DNA of 64,000 nt. Origin: Aphrocallistes beatrix. Its lineage: Eukaryota; Porifera; Hexactinellida; Sceptrulophora; Aphrocallistidae. Positions 12,106 through 22,127 of this stretch are shown piece by piece. Location: positions 2,728,001-2,792,000 of the forward strand of contig OY725498.1 of assembly GCA_963281255.1 (NCBI GenBank), in the 5' to 3' direction. How positions within the stretch are numbered: position 1 is the first letter of the stretch; every line of letters starts with the position of its first letter. The position numbers and the translations under genes were made by a program. The notes beneath the pieces were generated by a model. That model did no database searches and was not told the DNA's origin. It worked only from the letters and a program-made list of their open reading frames with translations.

Positions 12106-12574
12106 GGAATTTGTCCTAAAAAAAGTACTGGAATTTGTCCAAAATTTATGTATATTGGAATTTGTCCTAAAGAAATTTCAAGTTCGGAATTTGTCCTAAC
12201 TTGAAATTGTATATCCGTTGTTTTGTTTTACTATAATAACACTATCTATGACGCGCATGCATTTGTTCGAATTTTTATGTTGTTACTTGTCGACTCTGTT
12301 TGTAAAGGAGTTGTATCACGTTTCGGACATCAAATGCCTACTTCCGCTCATTTGGTCACATTCCTTTCTGATCATATTTGAAAGTTAGGACAAAATCTGA
12401 ACTTGGAATTTGTTTAAGAAAAATCACTATTTTTGTTTAGGACAAATTCCGAACTCAGAATTTAGGACAAATTCCAAAGTTGAATTTTATTTAGCATAAA
12501 TTCCCGATTCCATTTTAGGACAAATTCTTTACTTAGAGTTTAGGACAAATTCCAATGTCAGTTAGGACAAATTA
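12106..12574. repeat. inverted array of the 14-bp motif GGAATTTGTCCTAA
   Basis: Four plus-oriented copies (12106, 12130, 12157, 12186) and about six minus-oriented copies as TTAGGACAAATTCC-type strings (12385, 12437, 12462, 12515, 12540, 12562), plus degenerate ones at 12405 and 12490, surround a 180-bp unique core (12200-12384). GTATGTAT occurs on both flanks. The layout resembles the subterminal transposase-binding arrays of a non-autonomous DNA transposon. Confidence 0.85.
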
Positions 12575-13740
12575 CGGTTTCCCGTATGTATCAGTATGCC
12601 TGTAATGGGGAGTGCAGGAACTTCCGAGAGTTGTGCAGGGGATGCTATAGAGCATCTATATACCGGTTGCAGGGGGACCTCTCTGCACCCCTGGTCTGGC
12701 GCTGCCTATATCATTCCGTATCAACGTGTATCATTTTTCAATGGTTATTATAACGATGAAATTGAAACAGGTTTTCTCTATTTTCTGACAAAAACATGGA
12801 ATATCCTTTGCAATCCCCATTTTATCAAAAGAGTAACTAGGTAATGCAATGATGATAATAACCATCCTCATTCCAGTTCAGACCTTATTTTATACCCCCT
12901 TAATTGATAAAGAATCGTGATATTAGCCGTTTTTGTGAATTAGTGTTTTGTTCAAACACTCAGGAAAATTAAATTTAAACACTAGCTCGCTCTGAAAGCT
13001 GAGACAATTCTGCGTTGATTCTAGAGAGTCAAGATAGCTTGGAAACTCGCTGAGTACCACAAAGGATTGTATGCTTTCTAAAATTTCCACGTTCAAGTCG
13101 TTGATCCTTATAAACATTTTGGCGCCCCAAAAGCCCCACGGGGGAAAATTTAATTGACTACCTTCTCCTTGATAAAAATCGGTCCAATCTCCCTATCCTA
13201 TGCTCCTAAGGATTGGTGGATCACGTATTTCAAATTTATCCATTAATCTTGTATAATCAGCCGAAACTTTATGTTTTCGAAGTGCGGGAAGTACGCTTGT
13301 TTATATTAAGACGACAAGTGTTATTTTCGCAGTGGAGAAAAATCTAAGTGAAAATACTTATCTACTGTGCATCAGTTCTGAATAAAATCGATACTTTGAT
13401 TTTCATACCTCAGTGCAATAAAACCCTGCGTTTAAGTTAGCGGGATATATACAATATCAGAAAGGATCATTTTTACTTACTCGTGAAATTTAACGAGATC
13501 TGGTTTAAATATGATGGATCCAATCACGCAAATTAGTTAAAGTTTTGCCCCCCTCCTCAATATAGCGAAACATTCATGGTGTTTTTTTTATGCAGCAGTT
13601 CTTTGAAAGTCTTCAAGGTGAATGTATCTTCAATATGTTAAAAGATGCTTTGTTCATTGAGAAAGGCTCGAATGATAATTTTCTGGTATTCAGATTCAGA
13701 ATGAGTTTGGAAAATGTGTTGTGATTAATTTGGAACAGAT
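12575..13740. other. non-coding stretch
   Basis: A locally GC-richer block (12596-12715) opens an 82-codon frame (12596-12844) that I do not recognise. The rest is AT-rich with no structure seen. Confidence 0.4.
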
Positions 13741-13744
13741 TTAT

Positions 13745-14290
13745 TAAAAATGTTATAAAGAAGGTAATAATCTGTACAGTTAAAACTGTTCAGTATTAAT
13801 CTCTCTACAATATATGTTGAGTGGATTATGATGACGTCATAATAAGTCAGTAAAAAAATCGAAATGCCCTTCTTTTCTTTATTTGCTCTATATTTCGTGA
13901 ATAAGTTGACATAGGAGTGAATATTTGATTAATGAAATGTTTAAGGGTGACTCTACAATGTTATACTCTTTATCATGATGACGTCATGATGAGTCAACCA
14001 AAATCGAAAATCGGCAGTTTCATTGCATTAACTTGAAAATTATACTGGAGGTGTATTTTTACCATATTTAAGTTCTATTCAATTCTCAAGTCATTATAAC
14101 TTAGCATCGCAGACTTATTAGGATTTAAATGATTATGTCGCGTCATCATCGAAATTATTCGAAAGCTAATATGAAGAGATAGAAATGAAAATATGATTCA
14201 TGAAATGTTCAGTACGGATATTTCTTCAATATTATGCTAACGTCATCATGATGACGCAGCAAAAATTCAATCAGGTGATTTCTTGGCATT
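13745..14290. repeat. degenerate repeat block with recurring CRE-like sites
   Basis: Loosely repeated 100-160-bp segments, each with GATGACGTCAT or its half (about 13831, 13979, 14140, 14240), often followed by GTCA/AGTCA. It adjoins a diverged HINE copy and may be its expanded interior. Confidence 0.45.
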
Positions 14291-14799
14291 CCAACGTAAC
14301 ACTTCGATGGTTACCTTCTCTCAAAAGGTGGAATCACACTTTCATCCCGTTTGTGAGGGGCTTTTTTTGTTCATATATACATATATATCTGTACGGAATT
14401 GATTGAAGAAACTGCCAGACGCAGAAAGCTGATTTTTGGCACAGCGGAGTATTTTGAGAATAGCTCGAGCAAGTTCGAGTCTCAGACCAAAATGTTAGCT
14501 CATCAATTGTACAATCATGACGCCATTGTCACATTTTCAAGAATTAGAATTTCCAGTTTTTCTACCATAACTCTGTCATTATATAGCAAAGAAGGTTGAA
14601 ATTCGAATCACAGAACATAATAACATCTTACATATAATGTGAACTTAACGAGCAAATATGATGGGTCATCATTTAGTTGATACTACGTCATCATTATGAG
14701 ATAAAATCGAAATATGAACTTATTTGCTAATATTTGGAGAATTATAAGTAACAAGGGTAACAAGCGCCAAAATGGCGTGCCCACGAAGACGAAGTATTC

Positions 14800-15544
14800 A
14801 CTTGCCGCTGAGCGTCAATATCGGTGACTCGAGCGATAATGTCGCTAGAGTTATTATAGCGACATTATCGCTAGAATCTAGAATCTAACTAGAATCTAAC
14901 TATAAAGCATAAAGCATCACTCTAGTGATCTTGTCTCGACCCCTCTAAAACCCCCCTCCCCAAAAAGGGTACTTGTAATTCCGAAAACAAAACTTATTCA
15001 AATTTAAATCTTTTTCAATATTGTTAATAGGAATATAGATACAATTCTCGTTAAAATCCACTGATGATCGGTGATACCGATCATCGCTGTAAAAGTATTC
15101 TCTAATTTAAATTATTAACAAGAGAATGATGAAATAGATTTAACTAAAAATTATTATGCAACTACAGTAAGTAAGTCCTCTCTAATTGTCCACCAGTGGG
15201 CAATGGCGCCCGAAGTGGACAATTAGAGAAGACTTACTGGTACTTTATTTTGTTCTATCTCATGGAGTCTGTTTCAAACAATTTGAATTTAATAAAGCAA
15301 TTTGAAATCAATAAAGGGTAATAATTATAAATACTTAGTACACATATTAGAGTTATGCTTTACAGAGGGCCTTTTAAGTTCTGTCCCAAGCTCAAATGGT
15401 TTTAAAATTTGTACAATTCTCACAATCTTGGTTATTTGGTGGTACCCTGTATGCATTATAGTTAAGATTCTAGTGATAATGTCGCTATAATAACTCGAGC
15501 GACATTATCGCTAGAGTCAGCGATATTGACGCTCAGCGCCATAT
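14800..15544. mobile_element. fold-back MITE with 8-bp target duplication AAGTATTC
   Basis: AAGTATTC occurs at 14792-14799 and 15545-15552. The inverted ends (about 80 bp) contain GCTGAGCGTCAATATCG and themselves hold an inner palindrome around GCGATAATGTCGCTAGAG. No coding potential. A smaller MITE sits inside at 15165-15240. Confidence 0.8.
15165..15240. mobile_element. 76-bp mini-MITE, pogo-like ends
   Basis: CAGTAAGT at the left and its complement at the right, with CTCTAATTGTCCAC arms, TA on both sides, and only about 20 bp between the arms. Confidence 0.75.
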
Positions 15545-16031
15545 AAGTATTCTGATGTACATATATAAATTAAAAAATCGTTTAAGTATTTGTTTGCACC
15601 CATTGTTATAATGAACATTTATGGAATGCCGTATCGTTGTTTTGACGTTAGGTTGTATCTTTGTTCTAAAATCCGCAGCGCCCCCTTGTTACACAGCCAA
15701 CAAACTGTCAGCGCCCCCCTACGGCCCACTTTGAGAAACACTAGTATAAGTGAAATAGGTATTAAAATTTACACACAGACCCATCATAACATTCCCTGCA
15801 TTATTATCTTTTCTAAATTTTGAACATGCTTACTCAGCATGGATGATAACATTATTGTCACTTTTTAAAAATTCTTAATTCTGACATGTAGCGAGCTTAT
15901 CTACCATTTGTGCGGTATACGATGCGAAACCCTAATTGTCAAAGGGCTATCAGGCGCCCAAAGGGCCTCTCCGCGAACATGAAGTGTTTGTTAACTGCAC
16001 TACGCAAGTGCACGAAGCGCGCGCTTGTTAT

Positions 16032-17202
16032 ATTTTAATAGTATGCTATAATTATGGTTTAAAGTAGCCAGCCTACACTCAATCTTTGGGATTTTTAAAA
16101 ATCAATTTCTTTATGGTCTGCTTCATCGTAACTTGATAACCACCATGGATGCACAACTACTATCGTAACTTGATACCATACTTCTATATTAGTCCATCGT
16201 AATTGAAAATATAATCATATTTGTTCAATGCACATGTATTTAGTACTATAATTATAATATTTTGATTTGCCATTCTTTTTATTTATCATTGGTTTTAACT
16301 ATTAGAATACAGTCAGTCCCGCTTAAAATCATACCCGCAGTGATCAAAAGTTATATGAAGCAGGACCGACTGTACTACGATTCATTAAAATATATGAAAA
16401 TACCCACTTATCTCCCAAAGTAATAATTTGATTGAGTGTATATCGTTGAATAATTCCATATATAAATGTAGTATTAGCAAGGAGTAGGTAAAAAGCATGG
16501 AATAATTTCAAGAATTCATATTAAATGACCTGAGGTTGTCAAAAGTAATACACTGAACAGAATCCTCATGCTCATTCTAGGCTATATTATACAAGTACTT
16601 ATCTTCACTAGACCATTCCCCAATGCGGTCCCGACATCAACTGTTTCTTTTAAATCTGAACTCTAAGTCCGTCCGCACGAGGCTAGTAGTGTCCCTCTAA
16701 GATCTGAGGTGTACCAATTGATCACCGGGAGTGGTGTCGTGTAGGCATAGCGTCGTACAGGCACTGATGTAAAGGAAAATGAATTGATCTTCTTTTAATT
16801 TCTTAATTACATCCACCTTGTAGTATAACACATGATTACTAGACATTACAGGGACTTTTGCATTTGTGTCTGAATTTGAATTAGGGTGTCCCGAAGTGTA
16901 TCAGTTCGGAAATACTAAGCAAGGTGTATGAAAATGGTGTCAACTGATGATCATGTTGAATGAATGTTTAAAATGAGATCGTATTGAGTTCTAGTTAGAT
17001 AATTCGCAACTGCGTTGTGTAATCATGCCTCTGAAGAAGCTAAATATTACAAAAAGAGACTTATACATATGATTAAAACTCATCAGGGATGATATTAGTG
17101 TTTTAACATGAATGTGATAATGAATCGTATTGGACATAAAATTGGAATATACATTCACCAAATATATTTTCAAGTACATATGTATGTATAGTAAAAACTC
17201 AC
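16032..17202. other. non-coding stretch with one mini-MITE
   Basis: Apart from the 63-bp element at 16310 nothing is recognised. 16660-16750 is GC-richer than its surroundings and could be a SINE-like fragment, but I saw no A/B box pair. Confidence 0.4.
16310..16372. mobile_element. 63-bp mini-MITE, pogo-like ends
   Basis: CAGTCAGTCCCGCTT at the left and CAGTCGGTCCTGCTT on the reverse strand at the right, flanked by TA (16308-16309, 16373-16374). Only about 30 bp of interior. Confidence 0.75.
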
Positions 17203-18727
17203 TTTCAGAAATTTCAATTCATCCAGAATTGCCTCTCGCGAAATACCGTAAACGTACTGACACTGTTCAGCTACAGCAGCGCCCGTCTAAATCAAAGATG
17301 TGATATCAACTCTTTCACAATGTATTTGTGAATTATTTAATCAATTCTCATACCTTTGGTCTCTTACTATGACTGAAATTTGATTGTTCATCTAAATTCC
17401 TTCTCTTGCGAGGTCTAGGGAGTTTAATCAATTGGTTGGTAATGGTTGATTTCTCGTTATCTAATGTGTCATGATCTATCTACAAGTATAGTATAATTGA
17501 AACTAAATTCTGGAGAGTTTGAGTTGGATTTACTTTTTCATATATGAATAGGATACACATCTTTTGACCCATTTTTCACTGTTTCAATACTACTTTTTTG
17601 AAGTGATTTGACAGGAAAAAGACCCAAATATTTATCCTGCGTCTTCGCATTAGGGAGTTCTTTCGAGACGTTTCGTGCTATAAAGAAAGAGGTCTCCCTC
17701 CTGAATATCCGACCTAAAGTTGCATTAATAATTAGTTTAGCCTTCAAAATATAAGAAGGGCATTCGTAAGATGTAATATACGAGGACATTTTATATTCTG
17801 TTCACACATATAAGCGATAGAGAATTTCAACCCTTCTGGATTCGTGAAAATTTTAAAATTACCTGTCTGTTTTCACTTTTTTATCATATATACGCTTTTA
17901 TCTCTTCTGTTCGATTTTAATATTCAGACGCGCCTCTGCCTCGTTTTGTTGCCGAATATATTCCATCTCATCGCCAATATCATCGATGTTATCGTGTTCA
18001 ACTGCGTAAGGATCGACTTGTGAATCAATCTGAATTGATTCATCTTCTGATGACTGGTCGCAAGAATAGGTTGTGTAAGTTTTACTCAGATTCAGTAAGG
18101 GTTTTGCGTCACACTTGCGACCATACATGACCTCAAAAGCTGAAAATTTCGTGGCTCTTTTGATTTTCGTATTTACAGCTAGTGCTGCAAATGGCAGTTT
18201 GGTTGGCTACGCACCGTCTGAGGTCTGACGCAGTTTCTCGATTTTCCTATGGATATAAAATGATAGATCATTATGTTAGCATAAATAGTAATCGTGTTTT
18301 AAATAGCATTTCAAACCTCTTCAATATTTTGTGTGCCTCCACAAGACCATTACTTTGCGGATAATATGCACTTGAGCGCCGATTATCAATTTCTAGCTTT
18401 TGATGCATATCACTGAACTCCTATTAATCAATTATAATCAAAAATCGAAAGTAAATAGTTAAGTGGTGTATTTTATACCCCAAAGTGGAGGCGGAAAATT
18501 AGAAGCGGACCTTTCAGAAAATGCTCGAGAACGCTTCAATTTCGAGCCATGCAATTCAAACTCATATGAATTAGCATCGAAAAGGCTATCGAATTGTGTA
18601 GGTGTCGGACAATCGGTCATCAAGTTTTCATCAGCATTAATTATACAAATCCTCATGTACAATTAGTAATCACAAATGTTGTATCCTTACTATTAAAACT
18701 CGATTATTGTGTATGTGTATATATATA

Positions 18728-19268
18728 TACAAGCGCGCTTCGCTTGCTTGCGCTGCGCGGCTGGCGGACACTTTGTGTCCGCCAGAAGCTCCCTTCGGTC
18801 GCCTAGATGTGACATTGGTTAATTATAAGGGAGATAACATCTCTAAATATGTCCATCTTAGTGTTAAAACCGATTTCACTCGAAAAATCACCAAATTTGA
18901 CAATTTTAAAATTTTTGATGCGTAATGATAACGTCATAACAAAGGGATGAGTCATCATTTTTTGATGAAAGTCGCATCATATGTGAGGTATGTTAGTATA
19001 CATATTCAATTGAAATTTCAGCCTTCTATCTCCTATAATGGCTGAGTTATGCTCAAATAACTGTGTTGCTTAACTTTTAAAAATGTGACAATGACGTCAT
19101 AATTCCATGATGAGTCGACATTTTGCTCTGAACTCAGAACTTACTGGAGCCATAGCCAAAAGACTCCCACATGCCAAAAATCAGCCTTATGCGGCCGGCA
19201 GTTTCTTCAATCAATTCGTTACAGATATATATATATATATACACAAACATTAATCGAGTTTTAATAGT
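18728..19268 (+). repeat. HINE-like repeat unit 1, main subfamily
   Basis: Opens with the GC-rich multi-hairpin block (ACAAGCGCGCTTCGC; GGCGGACACTTTGTGTCCGCC is a perfect stem), then GTGACATTGGTTAATTATAA, CRE-like and AP-1-like sites, CTGGAGCCATAGCC, and CAGTTTCTTCAATCAATTCG. It closes with a TA run and AATCGAGTTTTAATAGTAAGGAT. Confidence 0.85.
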
Positions 19269-19279
19269 AAGGATATATA

Positions 19280-19787
19280 TATATACAAGCGCGCTTCGCG
19301 CTTGCTTGCGCTGCGCGGCTGGCAAACACTTCGCGTCCGCCGGAGGCTCCCTTCGGTCGCCTGGAGTCACATTGGTTAATTATAAGGGAGATACATCTCT
19401 AAATATGTCTATTCTACTGTGCTGATCGATATCACTCGAAAAATCACCAAATTTGTGAATTTAAAAATTTTTGATGCGTAATGATGACGTCATAACAAAG
19501 TGATGAGTCATCATTTTTTTATGATAGTCGCATCATATGTGAGTCATGTTAGTATACAGATTCTATTAAAATTTCAGCCTTCTATCTCCTATAATGGCTG
19601 AGTTATGCCCGAATAACTGTGTTGCTTAACTTTTAAAAATGTGACAATGACGTCATAATTCCATGATGAGTCGACATTTTGCTCTGAACTCACTGGAGCC
19701 ATAGCCAAAATACTCCCGCATGCCAAAAATTAGCTTTCTATTACCGGCAGTTTCTTCAATCAATTCGTTACAGAGATATATAGATAT
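19280..19787 (+). repeat. HINE-like repeat unit 2, main subfamily
   Basis: Same order as unit 1 and head-to-tail with it. The closing AATCGAGTTTTAATAG segment is missing: the TA run passes straight into unit 3. Confidence 0.85.
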
Positions 19788-19792
19788 ATATA

Positions 19793-20705
19793 TACAAGCG
19801 CGCTTCGCTTGCTTGCGATGCGCGGCTTGCGGACACTGTGTGTCCGCAGAGTCTCCCTGCGGGCGCCTGAAATTGCTCAATCTAACCTATTTTGGGAATT
19901 TTTTACTTTTTATGGATATTGTAAACAAAAGTATACGATTAATTTATCATTTCTATCTGAAATATGATATTCGAAATCTACACCCCTAAAAACCCCATGT
20001 CAACCGTTGGAATCTAGTCTCTAGCCTATTTTTGTAATTTGTTTACTTTATGTATCTATTGAAAACAAAAGTAAACAAATAATTTATCATATCGATCTGA
20101 AAATATGATATTCGAAATCTACACCCCTAAAAACCCCATGTCAACCTTTGAAAGCAAGTTTCTAGCATATTTTTGAGATTTGTTTACTTTATGTATCTAT
20201 TGTAAACAAATGTAAACAAATAATTTATCATATAAATCTGAAAATATGATATTCGAAATCTACACCCCTGAAAACCCCATGTCACCCGTTGGAAGCTAGT
20301 CTCTAGCATTATTTTCAAAATTCATCAAATGGTGTGAAAATATGTATATAAAGGTGTGAAAATATGCAGCTAATCTTTTTTATAGCCATACACTATAATA
20401 TATTTAAGATATCAAACATAAGTTGTGGCTTTGAAGTATTAATAACAATGACGATCTATTTATTGTAGTGTCGTACCGGTACAATGATTTCTATTGTAAT
20501 AGTGTAGTCATTTATTTTGTATAGAAAAGGTGCGAAAAATTGTTTTCCATTTTTTTTGCAGAGATGTGAAAATTTCGCTTAGATCTTAGAACTTAATCGT
20601 AGGCATATCATTTGACACCTATATGCAAATTTTCACACCTCTACGACTTCCCAATTCTTCAATCAATTCGGACAAACACACAAAAAAAAAAAAAATCCTA
20701 GCATT
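19793..20705 (+). repeat. HINE-like repeat unit 3, minisatellite-bearing type
   Basis: GC-rich hairpin block, then three copies of a roughly 125-bp unit (19890-20330) containing TCTACACCCCTAAAAACCCC and AAGTAAACAAATAATTTATC, a unique stretch, and the terminus CTTCAATCAATTCGGACAAA, poly-A and ATCCTAGCATTTTAATATA. Confidence 0.8.
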
Positions 20706-20776
20706 TTAATATAACTGATATACACACATACACAATAATCGAGTTTTAATAGTAGGGATATATATATAGTATATAT

Positions 20777-21276
20777 ATATGTAACGAATTGATTGAAGAA
20801 ACTGCCGGTCATAGAAAGCTAATTTTTGGCATGTGGGAGTATTTTGGCTATGGCTCCAGTAAGTTCTGAGCTCAGAGCAAAATGTCGACTCATCATGGAA
20901 TTATGACGTCATTGTCACATTTTTAAAAGTTAAGCAACACAGTTATTCGGGAATAACTCAGCCATTATAGGAGATAGAAGGCTGAAATTTTAATCAGAAT
21001 CTGTATACTAACATGTCTCAAATATGATGCAACTATCATCAAAAAATGATGACTCATCACTTTGTTATGACGTCATCATTACGCATCAAAAATTTTTAAA
21101 TTCACAAATTTGGTGATTTTTCGAATGATATTGATTAGCACAGTAGGACAGACATATTTAGAGATGTTATCTCCCATATAATTAACCAATGTGACTCCAG
21201 GCGACCGAAGGGAGCCTCCGGCGGACACAAAGTGTCCGCCAGTCGCGCAGCGCAAGCAAGCGCGAAGCGCGCTTGT
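20777..21276 (-). repeat. HINE-like repeat unit 4, main subfamily, reversed
   Basis: Same family as units 1 and 2 in the opposite orientation: begins GTAACGAATTGATTGAAGAA and ends GCAAGCGCGAAGCGCGCTTG. Confidence 0.85.
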
Positions 21277-21766
21277 ATTTCATGAAGTGATGAAGTAATT
21301 GCAGCTTAGTGCAAACAAAGGCTTCTTGTATAAGTGAAAGTAACAAAATCATCGACGAGTATCTGTTGTCATTGTTAGAATGATGTGAATAATTTATTAT
21401 TGAGAAACTTTGAATTGAATCATAAGAATTTGTAGAGAGAAGTAATCATGATATGTTTAGTAATTATATGACGCATTTAGTGTGGAATTTATTTGCGTGA
21501 AATTTGTTGAATAAATCATTATATGACAGATTATAGTATACAATTTTTACCTTGCTGGTAAACTCTTTCCCTTGATCGTGCTGGCATATTTTGGAGACAC
21601 CAAATATCAGATAGATGTCCAAAAGTTCAGCCACAACTTCCGCGCTCGTTCTTGTTTTAAGTGGTCGGGCAACTACAAATTTGCTCAGGTAGCAAACAAC
21701 CACAAGTACATGCTTGTACCCTAACTCGTTTTGAGGCATGTCTACGAAAAGACAATACCGGTTCAC

Positions 21767-22127
21767 TGTCTAGAAACACAAAGTTCTGAGCCATTCTATA
21801 GAATAGGCAAGTTACAGTCTGTCAACTTGAAACTGGGAAAATATCGGAATGTGTCTATGCCCTACATTAGTGAAATTGTATTATAAAAATGTATCTATTG
21901 TATTTTCAATTTAAAATAATTACACTTGATCAGCAATTTAGTAAATTTTTAAATCAATTTATAGTATGAGCTCCGCGTCTAATAGTAATAAAACCTTACG
22001 ATACGAACAACAGTTTTAATCTCGAATACAACAATCCACAAAATCCTCCTCCTATTACATAATCTATCAATTATATATAGATTTCTACGCGCGTAATTAT
22101 CTCTTAATTAATTAACTTATCTAATGA
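21767..22127. other. gap between integrase gene and piggyBac
   Basis: AT-rich, no motif recognised. Any further 5' exons of the integrase gene should lie here but none is visible. Confidence 0.4.

Larger units (their letters stand above)
14370..16031 (-). repeat. HINE-like repeat, diverged subfamily, split by an insertion
   Basis: Left part 14385-14750 starts ATTGATTGAAGAAACTGCC and the right part 15755-16031 resumes at ACACAGACCCATCATAACAT, ending in the GC-rich hairpin block (GGCGCCCAAAGGGCC, GCACGAAGCGCGCGCTTG). The intact neighbour at 28772-29395 is continuous across this point, which shows that about 1 kb was inserted. A hAT-like terminus (minus strand, GTGTTTCTCAAAGTGGGCCG) at about 15715-15742 lies in the insert. 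Confidence 0.65.
18421..21550 (-). other. 3.1-kb intron of the integrase gene filled with repeats
   Basis: Donor GT at 21550-21549 and acceptor AG at 18422-18421. The matching intron in the second copy (55343-55405) is 63 bp. The extra length is explained by four stacked HINE-like units; 18431-18727 holds a short stretch with an unidentified minus frame (18459-18662). Confidence 0.7.
17203..21766 (-). pseudogene. multi-exon Ginger-type (retroviral-like DDE) integrase gene
   Basis: Exons, reading downwards: 21766-21551 (integrase core, GYKHVLVVVCYLSKF and HDQGKEFTSK); 18420-18317 (SSAYYPQSNGLVEAHK, catalytic Glu region); 18246-17863 (LPFAALAVNT, FEVMYGRK, acidic stretch, YDKKVKT); 17797-17538 (GDLFL in one frame, then DKYLGLFPVK in another, a GPY/F-like domain); and, less surely, 17479-17354 and 17286-17203. 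Exon borders are GT-AG. Introns are 70, 65 and 67 bp except the first visible one (18421-21550, 3130 bp). Core plus GPY/F fits Ginger1 cut-and-paste transposons or their domesticated relatives (GIN-type). The N-terminal HHCC finger is not seen. The reading frame is broken in a few places, so this copy is probably dead. Homologue at 48742-58030 shares intron positions. Confidence 0.7.

Noticed and set aside
12596-12844. 82-codon frame as a host gene
   Set aside because: No family signature, no supporting splice or promoter context; left as unrecognised.
18463-19989. Short frames with runs such as SALRLLALRGWRTLC
   Set aside because: They read through the GC-rich hairpin block of the HINE-like repeats and recur at each copy; not genes.
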